A stretch of DNA of 64,000 nt. Source: Subsaximicrobium wynnwilliamsii. Its GTDB lineage: Bacteria > Bacteroidota > Bacteroidia > Flavobacteriales > Flavobacteriaceae. The notes under the pieces were generated by a model. The model worked only from the letters and a program-made list of their open reading frames with translations. It was not told the origin of the DNA and did no database searches. Position numbers and translations under genes: made by a program. The DNA lies in the NCBI RefSeq assembly GCF_007997225.1, contig NZ_VORM01000002.1, positions 186,001 through 250,000 of the forward strand, read 5' to 3'. Positions within the stretch are counted from its first letter, which is position 1, and every line of letters begins with the position of its first letter. Shown in pieces: positions 1 through 7,629 of the stretch.

Positions 1-2
1 TT

Positions 3-1238
3 TCAATACCAACGTTTTTTCTTCTTCTTCGACCCATCGCCTTTACGCCCTTTTTTGTATTTGCTGCCTTTCTTTTTATGCACGATAGGCTGTTCCTTGG
101 GATTGAGTGGGTAGGGATGATTTTCTTCCACCGGAATCTGTACGTTAATTAAGTGCTGGATATTTTGAACGTAAGCCTTTTCATCTGCCGAGCACATGGA
201 ATACGATTTGCCAAAATGTTCTGCACGGCCGGTTCTCCCGATGCGGTGTACGTAAGTTTCTGGTTTGCTGGGCAAATCAAAGTTAAGCACGGCGTCCAAT
301 TCATCAATATCAATGCCTCGAGCCGCCACATCGGTTGCGATGAGAATATTGACCTCGCCATGTTTGAATTTGTTTAAGGCACTTTGGCGTTCGTTTTGGC
401 TACGGTCGCCATGCAAACGTTCTACTTTATAACCATTAGTGGTAAGTGTTTGTTCCAGTTTATCTACCCCAAACTTGGTACGTCTAAAAATGAGCGTGCT
501 TCCTTTTATGGTGTTGCGCATTAAATGAAGGCAGAGTTCAATCTTATTCTTTTTTGGAACGTAATACAACACCTGGCTCACATTTTTTGCTGCGGAAGAG
601 GTTGGTGTCACTTCGATGCGCTCAGGTGAATTTAAAATTGTTTTGGCCAAATCTTCGACCTTGAAAGGCATGGTTGCGGAAAATAAAAGCGTCTGCTTAT
701 CTTCCGGACATAAACGTTCTATTTTTCTAACATCGTCAATAAAACCCATGTCCAGCATTAAATCGGCTTCATCTAAAACCAAAATCTCTACATGATCCAA
801 ATTGATTTGATCTTGCTTGTGCAAATCCAGCAAACGTCCTGGAGTGGCCACAACAATATCAACACCCTTGGTAAGCATATCGATTTGAGGCTCTATGCCT
901 GTGCCACCAAAGATCACGGTGGACTTTAAATTGGTATGGCTTCCGTAGGTTTTAAAATTCTTACCGATTTGTTGTGCCAGTTCCCGAGTGGGACTGATGA
1001 CCAAAGCCTTTACAGTCTTCCCTTTTTTAGGCGCGTCTTGTCGGTCATATAGCAGTTGAAGAATTGGCAATGCAAAAGCTGCCGTTTTTCCAGTGCCTGT
1101 TTGGGCTGAGGCAATCACATCTTTTTTCTCCAAAACCAATGGGATGGTTTGTTCTTGGATTAAAGTGGGATTGTCGTAACCAGCTTCCGCAACAGCGCGC
1201 AAGAGTGGTTTGATGATTTTTAGATCTTTAAAAGACAT
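3..1238 (-). CDS. rhlE: DEAD-box ATP-dependent RNA helicase, RhlE type
   Basis: ATP-dependent RNA helicase that remodels RNA duplexes, probably in ribosome assembly or cold adaptation. The 411-aa protein has the full set of motifs: AQTGTGKT (Walker A, residues 45-52), PTRELAQQI, DEAD near residue 155, SAT, and HRIGRTGR in the second RecA-like domain. The C-terminus is a lysine-rich tail ending KKKKKRWY, a basic RNA-binding extension common in RhlE-type helicases. The start at 1238 gives the normal N-terminal Q-motif region. TAACTTTG at 1257-1264 (minus strand) resembles a Bacteroidota -7 box. The stop lies two bases inside the window, so the gene is complete. RhlE rather than another DEAD subfamily is inferred from the short core plus basic tail. 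Confidence 0.93.
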   Translation of the reverse strand: MSFKDLKIIKPLLRAVAEAGYDNPTLIQEQTIPLVLEKKDVIASAQTGTGKTAAFALPILQLLYDRQDAPKKGKTVKALVISPTRELAQQIGKNFKTYGSHTNLKSTVIFGGTGIEPQIDMLTKGVDIVVATPGRLLDLHKQDQINLDHVEILVLDEADLMLDMGFIDDVRKIERLCPEDKQTLLFSATMPFKVEDLAKTILNSPERIEVTPTSSAAKNVSQVLYYVPKKNKIELCLHLMRNTIKGSTLIFRRTKFGVDKLEQTLTTNGYKVERLHGDRSQNERQSALNKFKHGEVNILIATDVAARGIDIDELDAVLNFDLPSKPETYVHRIGRTGRAEHFGKSYSMCSADEKAYVQNIQHLINVQIPVEENHPYPLNPKEQPIVHKKKGSKYKKGRKGDGSKKKKKRWY

Positions 1239-1571
1239 GCAATTTGTGTTTTGGACAAAGTTAATGGATTAATATTGATTTCGTTCTATAAAGACTTAAG
1301 AGTGTGGCAATGGCTCAGGACAGCGACAATAGGCGCCTAGACTTGTTCATGAAAAAACGGGTAGGAATATTATATTGATAGCTTATAATTGATCTTTCAG
1401 CTTTCTGAACTTCAAGATTCCATATAGGCACCAACTGTTTTAGGAATTAGATTATTTTTTATTATGTAAAAAAACTAGATCTTGGTGGAATTAGAATCGG
1501 TAAAAACGTCATCGTTCGTTAAATGTTCCTTTGGATAGAAATTTTCAGATAAGATCGAAGGCTGCTAAATT
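1239..1571. other. Intergenic stretch, nothing recognised
   Basis: This stretch separates the helicase start from the stop of the small anchored protein. Apart from the -7-like box next to the helicase I see no open frame, hairpin terminator or RNA gene. Confidence 0.5.
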
Positions 1572-1949
1572 TTACGAGTAGATGAAATAAAGGACTACAG
1601 CAATAGTAAATGCAACCACCACCATCATTAGCGCTTTTGATTGGTCTTGATTTGAAGCAATCACATGGGCGCCTTTTCTTTTTGATTCCCGAGTCTTTTG
1701 ATTTTGGCCATGACCTAAGTCCTTTTGCTCATTGATGCCAGTCGCTAAGGCGATGTCTTCTTCATAACTGTCATAATAATCAGGGTTTTGCGCTAAATTC
1801 TCCACAATGTCCTTACAACTTTTTAAGCCCACTCGGGCGGTTGCTTTGATGTATTTAATGGCTTCGGGCTTTCGGCCTTGCTTGATGAGCTGCAACAATT
1901 TCTGTTTTTCTAAACTGGAACCGTTAATAAGTAATATAGAATTTTCCAT
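1572..1949 (-). CDS. Tail-anchored protein with ribosomal L7/L12 C-terminal-like domain
   Basis: A 125-aa protein of unknown role. Residues about 18-52 (KQGRKPEAIKYIKATARVGL, then KSCKDIVENL) match the pattern of the L7/L12 C-terminal domain, where a GLGLKEAKDLVE helix-turn packs against the sheet. A charged linker rich in K, R, D and Q follows, and the last about 18 residues (ALMMVVVAFTIAVVLYFIYS) form one membrane helix running to the C-terminus. The predicted topology is a cytosolic L7/L12-like domain held to the inner membrane by a C-terminal anchor. No N-terminal signal is visible. It stands alone between two gaps. The domain call rests on motif pattern only. Confidence 0.7.
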   Translation of the reverse strand: MENSILLINGSSLEKQKLLQLIKQGRKPEAIKYIKATARVGLKSCKDIVENLAQNPDYYDSYEEDIALATGINEQKDLGHGQNQKTRESKRKGAHVIASNQDQSKALMMVVVAFTIAVVLYFIYS

Positions 1950-2478
1950 GGCATTTGAATATAATTATTGACTTCGACTTTTTGGATTACCGGGCTGATG
2001 GGATAGCTTCGGACGTCTTAAGTTTCCATTTTCTTTGGTCGCTCCTTAATGGGTAGCTCGGTCGCGTTTGTGATGCCTTCAGAAGTTATTGTTCAGAATA
2101 AAAACCTTCTTGGTAATAAGCAATATCCATATAATATTACTCAAATTTCATTACATATAGAAATTTCGCATCAAGTTTTGCTCAACCGCCCTTATAAATC
2201 AGTGCTTATAATAAAAAAAAGCTAGAGGGTATGGTGTAGGTCATTAAGAGCATGCCAAAACCGAAAACGGTAAACTAAAAAGCGTCAATAAAAAGGTATG
2301 GGCTTGAAAACAGCCAGTATGCATGCGCAACACCGCTATTACTTATAGCGAAAGTTCCACTACCAATAATCCCCAAATGGGTATTAAGTGCCGCTTTGAA
2401 ACATGTAATTTTTACCTGAACATGTTGCGAGTTGCAATTGGTTAGTTTTGGATGTCTTCAGAAAATAATTGTAAGTAT
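1950..2478. other. Intergenic stretch, no gene seen
   Basis: About 530 bases between rimO and the L7/L12-like gene. All frames are stop-rich. Similar short strings (GATGCCTTCAGAAG near 2078 and GATGTCTTCAGAAA near 2452) may be a decayed direct repeat, but I cannot assign any function. Confidence 0.4.
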
Positions 2479-3786
2479 TTAAGCGGAAACCACTTCGCCG
2501 TACAAATCAAAATCCTCTGCTTCGGTGACCTTGATTCTGGCAAATTCGCCCGTTTTCAAATAGTTTTTTGAAGCGTCAATCAAGACTTCATTATCCACAT
2601 CGGGCGAGTCAAACTCGGTTCTGCCCACAAAGTAATTGCCTTCTTTTCTATCGATAACCACTTTAAACTCCTGTCCGATTTTTTGCTGGTTCAGCTCCCA
2701 GGAAATTTGGGATTGAATTTCCATAATCTGGTTGGCGCGGTCAATTTTCACATTTTCCGGCACATCATCCTCCAAGTTATATGCGTGGGTATTCTCTTCG
2801 TGAGAGTAAGTGAAACAGCCCAAGCGCTCAAAGCGCATGTCTTTGACCCATTGTTTTAGGGTTTGGAAATCGGCTTCGGTTTCACCAGGGTAACCAACAA
2901 TCAATGTGGTTCTAATAGTCATTTCTGGGACTTTAGCTCGAAAATCCTTCAGTAATTTTGTGGTTTTCTCATGCGTGGTGCCACGTCGCATACTTTTCAA
3001 AATCGCGTCGGAAATATGCTGTAACGGGATATCCAAATAGTTGCAAACCTTTGGCTCACGTTTCATCACGTCCAAAACATCCATTGGGAAACCGGTTGGG
3101 AAGGCGTAATGCAAACGAATCCACTCAATGCCTTCCACTTTCACGAGATGTTCAAGCAATTCTGCAAGATTCCGTTTTTTGTAAAGGTCGAGGCCGTAGT
3201 AAGTCAAATCTTGCGCAATCAAAATCAGTTCCTTAACGCCATTGGCAGCCAGTTTTTCGGCTTCAATAACCAAATTTTCTATAGGCGTAGAGCGGTGTTT
3301 GCCGCGCATTAAGGGGATGGCACAAAAACTGCATGGTCGGTCACAACCTTCGGCAATTTTCATGTAGGCGTAATTTTTTGGAGTGGTGGTCAAACGTTCG
3401 CCAATAAGCTCATGTTTGTAATCTGCGCCCAGGGCTTTTAGGAGTTGTGGTAATTCCGTAGTGCCAAAATATTGATCCACATTAGGGATTTCCTTTTGCA
3501 AATCGGGCTTATAACGTTCACTTAAACATCCGGTCACAAAAACCTTATCAACTTCGCCTGCTTCTTTTTTCTGCATGTATTCCAAGATGGTATTCACACT
3601 TTCTTCCTTGGCGTTATTGATAAATCCACAGGTATTGATGACCACAACATTGCCGTCTTGCTCATGCACAACGTCCTTGCCGCTGGCTTTGAGTTGACCC
3701 ATCAATACTTCGCTATCGTACACATTCTTGCTGCAGCCAAGCGTGATGACATTGATTCTGTTCTTTTTAAGTGATTTTGTTCTCAT
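2479..3786 (-). CDS. rimO: Ribosomal protein S12 methylthiotransferase RimO
   Basis: Radical-SAM enzyme that adds a methylthio group to an aspartate of ribosomal protein S12. Domain order is the UPF0004 N-terminal domain with three cysteines (LGCSKN, NTCGF, GCLSERY), the radical-SAM core with CxxxCxxC (EGCDRPCSFC, about residue 150), and a C-terminal TRAM domain. The two Fe-S clusters are therefore both represented. An in-frame ATG lies upstream at 3801, but the start at 3786 (MRTKSLKKN) gives the usual N-terminus just ahead of the first cysteine motif. In related genomes rimO usually sits close to ftsY; here about 6 kb of accessory genes separates them. Confidence 0.95.
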   Translation of the reverse strand: MRTKSLKKNRINVITLGCSKNVYDSEVLMGQLKASGKDVVHEQDGNVVVINTCGFINNAKEESVNTILEYMQKKEAGEVDKVFVTGCLSERYKPDLQKEIPNVDQYFGTTELPQLLKALGADYKHELIGERLTTTPKNYAYMKIAEGCDRPCSFCAIPLMRGKHRSTPIENLVIEAEKLAANGVKELILIAQDLTYYGLDLYKKRNLAELLEHLVKVEGIEWIRLHYAFPTGFPMDVLDVMKREPKVCNYLDIPLQHISDAILKSMRRGTTHEKTTKLLKDFRAKVPEMTIRTTLIVGYPGETEADFQTLKQWVKDMRFERLGCFTYSHEENTHAYNLEDDVPENVKIDRANQIMEIQSQISWELNQQKIGQEFKVVIDRKEGNYFVGRTEFDSPDVDNEVLIDASKNYLKTGEFARIKVTEAEDFDLYGEVVSA

Positions 3787-4098
3787 GCACATTTTCCGCA
3801 CAAGCGGAAATTTAATTAATTATTTGCCCTACTAATTTGGGCATGCAAAGATACATAATGATTTAGGATTTATTAGTGAAACCCAAAACTTATAAGCGAA
3901 GCGCATTAAGTTTTGATGGTTGAACTTATCCCGCTTTTTAGCGGGATCTTTGATTCAGCTTGCCGGGAACTCAACGCTAGCCTTTTTATAAATGAAATCT
4001 TCCTTTGAATACATCGTAGGCATGAACAAAAGGTAATTATAGCCGGGCTGCAATTAAACCTTTGCGTAATTTGGTTGTCCAAATTAAAACCTGCCAAT
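3787..4098. other. Divergent intergenic region with a small hairpin
   Basis: The region between divergently oriented rimO and the serine hydrolase. It holds a perfect 8-bp inverted repeat (ATCCCGCT, loop TTTT, AGCGGGAT at 3928-3947). Because both neighbours are transcribed away from it, the hairpin is not obviously a terminator. No gene is supported here. Confidence 0.4.
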
Positions 4099-5181
4099 AT
4101 GAAAATCAATTTCTTTTATCTTGCCATAAGCTTAGTCCTTTTACATTTTAGTTGTTCTTCGGAAGACGACACGGTTCCAACCGATATACCTTCTGAAGCA
4201 AGCATTTATTTTCCACCGCTCAATGCAGCCGAAACTTGGGAAACCAAAAGCTTGGCGGAATTACAATGGAACCCATCCCAATTAGCGCCTCTTCAAGATT
4301 TTTTAGCGGAACGGAACAGCAAAAGCTTCATCATTTTGCACAACGGAAAAATTGTGGTGGAGCATTATATGAACGGCCATACCGCAGTAACGCCATGGTA
4401 TTGGGCAAGCGCAGGAAAAACGCTGACATCAACTCTAACGGGAATTGCGCAAGATGAAGGACTTCTGGACATCAATACTAAAGTATCTGATTATTTAGGC
4501 ACCGGTTGGACCAGCAGTGCAACGGAAAAGGAACATTTAATCACTTCTAAAAACCTGCTCAACATGACTTCTGGGCTCAATGATGAATTGGGCGATGGTG
4601 TTTCCGCAGAAAATTTGCAATATGTGGCAGATGCTGGCACGCGTTGGGCGTATCATAATGCTTATGTGAAATTACAGGATGTTGTGGCACAGGCGAGCGG
4701 TCAATCTTGGGATGCCTATTTCAATACCAAATTACGGGATAGAATTGGGATGAATGGCACTTGGTTCACTTTTGGCAATTCTAATGTGTATGCAAGCACT
4801 ACGAGAAGCATGGCGCGATTTGGCCTGCTCGTTTCGGCAAAAGGCCGTTGGGAAGAAACGGAAATCGTTTCAGGGGATTTTTTGAACGCAGCCACAAATA
4901 GCTCCCAAAACATCAACCAAGCTTATGGTTATTTATGGTGGCTAAACGGCAAATCGACTTATCATTTACCGCAGACCCAATTGGAATTTCAAGGCGAGCT
5001 CATCCCAAATGCACCAGAGGACATGTATTGCGCATTGGGCAAAAACGACCAGAAACTCTACATCGTGCCGAGCCAGAAATTGGTAATTGTTAGAATGGGA
5101 GATGCTGGCGATACTGAAAATTTCGGACTATCAGATTTTGATGACCAGCTATGGCTAAGAATTAATGCTTTGGTAAATTAA
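4099..5181 (+). CDS. Secreted serine hydrolase, beta-lactamase class C family lipoprotein
   Basis: Predicted envelope serine hydrolase of the class C beta-lactamase/penicillin-binding-protein-like family; the substrate is unknown. The start at 4099 (MKINFF) gives a clean lipoprotein signal with the lipobox cysteine in HFSCSS; the longer frame from 4075 puts charged residues before it. The catalytic SxxK motif is SAGK at residues 104-107 in WASAGKTLTS, and the YxN element is YHN at 185-187. Length (360 aa) is normal for the family. Function as a true beta-lactamase is unlikely to be its main role; many family members are esterases or peptidases. It is a single gene, divergent from rimO. Confidence 0.88.
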   Translation: MKINFFYLAISLVLLHFSCSSEDDTVPTDIPSEASIYFPPLNAAETWETKSLAELQWNPSQLAPLQDFLAERNSKSFIILHNGKIVVEHYMNGHTAVTPWYWASAGKTLTSTLTGIAQDEGLLDINTKVSDYLGTGWTSSATEKEHLITSKNLLNMTSGLNDELGDGVSAENLQYVADAGTRWAYHNAYVKLQDVVAQASGQSWDAYFNTKLRDRIGMNGTWFTFGNSNVYASTTRSMARFGLLVSAKGRWEETEIVSGDFLNAATNSSQNINQAYGYLWWLNGKSTYHLPQTQLEFQGELIPNAPEDMYCALGKNDQKLYIVPSQKLVIVRMGDAGDTENFGLSDFDDQLWLRINALVN

Positions 5182-5211
5182 TTATCAATATTGTACCGAC
5201 AAATACTTAAA

Positions 5212-5263
5212 GTCCCGATAGCTATCGGGACTGCAAGACATAAGAGCTGCCTGTCCGGCAGGC
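5212..5263. repeat. Two GC-rich palindromes between convergent genes
   Basis: GTCCCGATAGCTATCGGGAC at 5212-5231 is a perfect 20-bp palindrome. GCCTG-tccgg-CAGGC at 5249-5263 is a second hairpin. They lie between the convergent serine hydrolase and amidase genes and could act as transcript-end structures, though there is no T-run. Confidence 0.6.
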
Positions 5264-5438
5264 ATAAGACATGATTCGTAAACATTTGAGAATTAAGCGC
5301 ATCTGATTTTCATTTTTAATTTCAAAACTTAAAATGTCTTTTAGAGCTTAAGCAAGCTGTTATATTTTAAAATATTCCTAAAAGCTTGCTGCTGTTAACA
5401 AAATCATTGTTTATAAAAGTTTAATCGGACAACAATGA

Positions 5439-7088
5439 TTAATTATAGGCTTTTGGTGCTTTACGCATTTTAGAAGCTTGTTCATAAACGTAGCCCCATC
5501 CTAAAAGTTTTTTTTCAGATTTAGGTTTCGATATGAAAGTCAGCCCCTCAGGAGCGGCATCTAAAGCATAACCCATCGGGACGGTTAAGGCAGGATATTC
5601 TGCCACAGCTGCTTCCGCAGCATGATAATTGTTCATGGATAACACAGCATCAAGATTTTGTTCTTGCATTGGGATATCAAAAAAGCGGCGACCATTCGTT
5701 TTAAGCGTTTGTTTTATGGCTTCGTGCTCTTCTTTTGAAGCAGAGTCTGCAGCCACAGCTTTGAATAAGTTTTGGCCATAAGGCATGGTATTCAAACTGT
5801 CTATTTCATTGAATGCCATAAGGTCTTCAACCGTTTTGAAGTTGAGCTGCTGGTTTCCATATTCCGAAAAATAGGTCGGTAAATCTTTTTTCATATCCAG
5901 ATTTAAGAGTCTTAAGAAAGCGGGAAATTCAACAGGTACTTCAGAAATCTCTATAATTTCAGCGCCTTGGGATTTTAATACGGCTATGGCGTTTACATAA
6001 AGTGAATCTTCCATCAAGTTTTTAAATGCACCGAAACGTTTTGATTTCACAGATGCATCGGAAAGGTTTTGGAAGTAAGACCTGCTTTCGGCATTTGAAG
6101 AATAGGCTTTAAAATCGGCGGCGTCGTAACCGCTCATGGCATCCAAGAGGATGGCGTTGTCGATGACATTTTTTGAAATGGGACCAGGCGTGTCGAGGGT
6201 GGAGGAAATAGGTACAATCCCAGACCTGCTCAACAAACCGATGCTTGGTTTTAGGCCTACCACCGAATTCTGGCTCGCTGGTGATAAAATCGAACCGGCA
6301 GTTTCGGTACCAACTGCGGCCACGCAAAAGTTCGCAGCTACCGCAACGCCACTTCCAGAACTAGAACCGCCAGTGTCAAGGGTTTTTCGGCCATAAGGAT
6401 TTAGGGTTTGCCCACCAATGGCGCTAAACCCACTTGGGCAATTACCACAAAAATAATACGCCCATTCACTTAAATTGGTCTTACCGAGAATGAGTGCCCC
6501 GTTTTCAATGAGCCGCTGCGTTATAAAAGCATCGGTCTCGGTGTTGTTTTCTTGCAGGGCGACTGATCCTGCGGTGGTTGGCAAATTTCTGGTGTTGATG
6601 TTATCTTTCAGTAAGATGGGCATCCCAAAAATAGGATGTCTTTCTGCAGTACCCATCAGTTCCTTATCTCTTTGCCTTGCTTCGTTAATCACATCTGGAT
6701 TGATAGCAATAACCGCATTCAAGGACAGGTCATTTTCACGATCAAAGGTCTTGATGCGATATAAGTAGAATTTGGTAAGCAGTTCATAGCTCAATTTTTT
6801 GGTGGCGATGTGTTGTTGAATGGTCGGAATATCTTGCTCTAAGATGAGTGGTTTAAGCGCATTATAGGTGTCTTCGGTAAAATCTCGAAAGTCCTCATCA
6901 AATGCCGCCCAAATCTCAGAGGATTGAAGGTATTTAGAATCCAACACCTTAAACTCTCGAAAAGGCTTGTTGGAGATGGCGCTCAAATTGGCGTCCTTTT
7001 TTGACTCGGAGTTTTGGTTTTTTTCTTCTTCGGAAGACTTGCAGCCAAGAAAGATTAAAAATAAAGAAAGTAGGAAAAGAGATCTCAT
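5439..7088 (-). CDS. Secreted amidase, amidase-signature family lipoprotein
   Basis: Amidase-signature hydrolase that cleaves carbon-nitrogen amide bonds; the substrate is unknown. A lipoprotein signal is present (IFLGCKSS, Cys16). The Ser-cisSer-Lys triad is visible: Lys161 (LLKDNINTRN), the GGSSSGSG glycine/serine stretch at 240-247, and Ser266 in TETAGSI. Length is 549 aa, typical of the periplasmic branch related to GatA and fungal acetamidases but not part of a GatCAB set. It lies alone in the accessory interval between rimO and ftsY, convergent with the serine hydrolase. It probably acts on small peptides or amides in the periplasm or at the outer membrane. Confidence 0.9.
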   Translation of the reverse strand: MRSLFLLSLFLIFLGCKSSEEEKNQNSESKKDANLSAISNKPFREFKVLDSKYLQSSEIWAAFDEDFRDFTEDTYNALKPLILEQDIPTIQQHIATKKLSYELLTKFYLYRIKTFDRENDLSLNAVIAINPDVINEARQRDKELMGTAERHPIFGMPILLKDNINTRNLPTTAGSVALQENNTETDAFITQRLIENGALILGKTNLSEWAYYFCGNCPSGFSAIGGQTLNPYGRKTLDTGGSSSGSGVAVAANFCVAAVGTETAGSILSPASQNSVVGLKPSIGLLSRSGIVPISSTLDTPGPISKNVIDNAILLDAMSGYDAADFKAYSSNAESRSYFQNLSDASVKSKRFGAFKNLMEDSLYVNAIAVLKSQGAEIIEISEVPVEFPAFLRLLNLDMKKDLPTYFSEYGNQQLNFKTVEDLMAFNEIDSLNTMPYGQNLFKAVAADSASKEEHEAIKQTLKTNGRRFFDIPMQEQNLDAVLSMNNYHAAEAAVAEYPALTVPMGYALDAAPEGLTFISKPKSEKKLLGWGYVYEQASKMRKAPKAYN

Positions 7089-7178
7089 GTCACAAATTTT
7101 TATGAAAAATACATAAAACTAAGCTGAAGACGAGCTATTGATGGCACTTATTTCTACTGAGAAAAGAAAACCGTATTT

Positions 7179-7240
7179 AGAGAACAGAGAACAGAGAACA
7201 GAGACCAGAGACCAGAGAACAGGGAACAGAGAACAGTGAG
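7179..7240. repeat. Heptanucleotide tandem repeat (AGAGAAC)n
   Basis: About nine imperfect copies of a 7-bp unit, mostly AGAGAAC with variants AGAGACC and AGGGAAC. It sits upstream of the amidase start and just before the transposase scar. Confidence 0.85.
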
Positions 7241-7320
7241 AGTTTATCCGGAATTTTGTGTTTTTGAAAAATAATTTCCCGCTTTATTTAAATCTGGATC
7301 TTTACCACAAAACTTCAGAT

Positions 7321-7499
7321 ATGAACAAAAGTAAAAATTTGAGTGGACAACCTATTATCAAACAGGTTTTCAACTTCCTCGACGCCACATGAAATCCAAT
7401 CGTAACTTCAAGCGATTTACCCACAAAGGAATAGAGAAAGCAGAATTAGAGTTCGGTTTGCACGTATTGGCACTTAATCTAAGGAAGAAGAGTGCCTGA
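7321..7499 (+). pseudogene. Transposase scar: two different IS transposase ends fused
   Basis: Two short overlapping reading frames. The first (7321-7392) starts MNKSKNLSGQPIIKQVFNFL, which resembles the N-terminus of Bacteroidota IS4-type transposases with a DUF4372 domain, and ends after 23 codons. The second (7389-7499) reads MKSNRNFKRFTHKGIEKAEL and goes on to FGLHVLALNLRKKSA, which resembles the extreme C-terminus of IS1182-type transposases (pattern IKxNRxFKRF, GLxxLAHNLRK). The central catalytic parts of both are missing. I infer insertion of two elements and deletion between them. Family names rest on remembered patterns, not on a search. Confidence 0.7.
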
Positions 7500-7564
7500 G
7501 AAGGACAATTTTGTGCCAAAATATAAATCATGACTTAATCTGTTGTCAAAAATAAAAATAAAAA

Positions 7565-7600
7565 AAGCCGTCCCATTTAGATTAATGAGACGGCTTCTTA
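7565..7600 (-). terminator. Rho-independent terminator of the CHRD gene
   Basis: Read on the minus strand, the stem AAGCCGTC(T)CATT pairs with AATG(G)GACGGCTT across a short loop and is followed by a long T-run. It lies 30 bases past the stop of the CHRD lipoprotein gene. Confidence 0.85.
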
Positions 7601-7629
7601 AATCAATTTTAGTTTTGAACTATTGCGTT

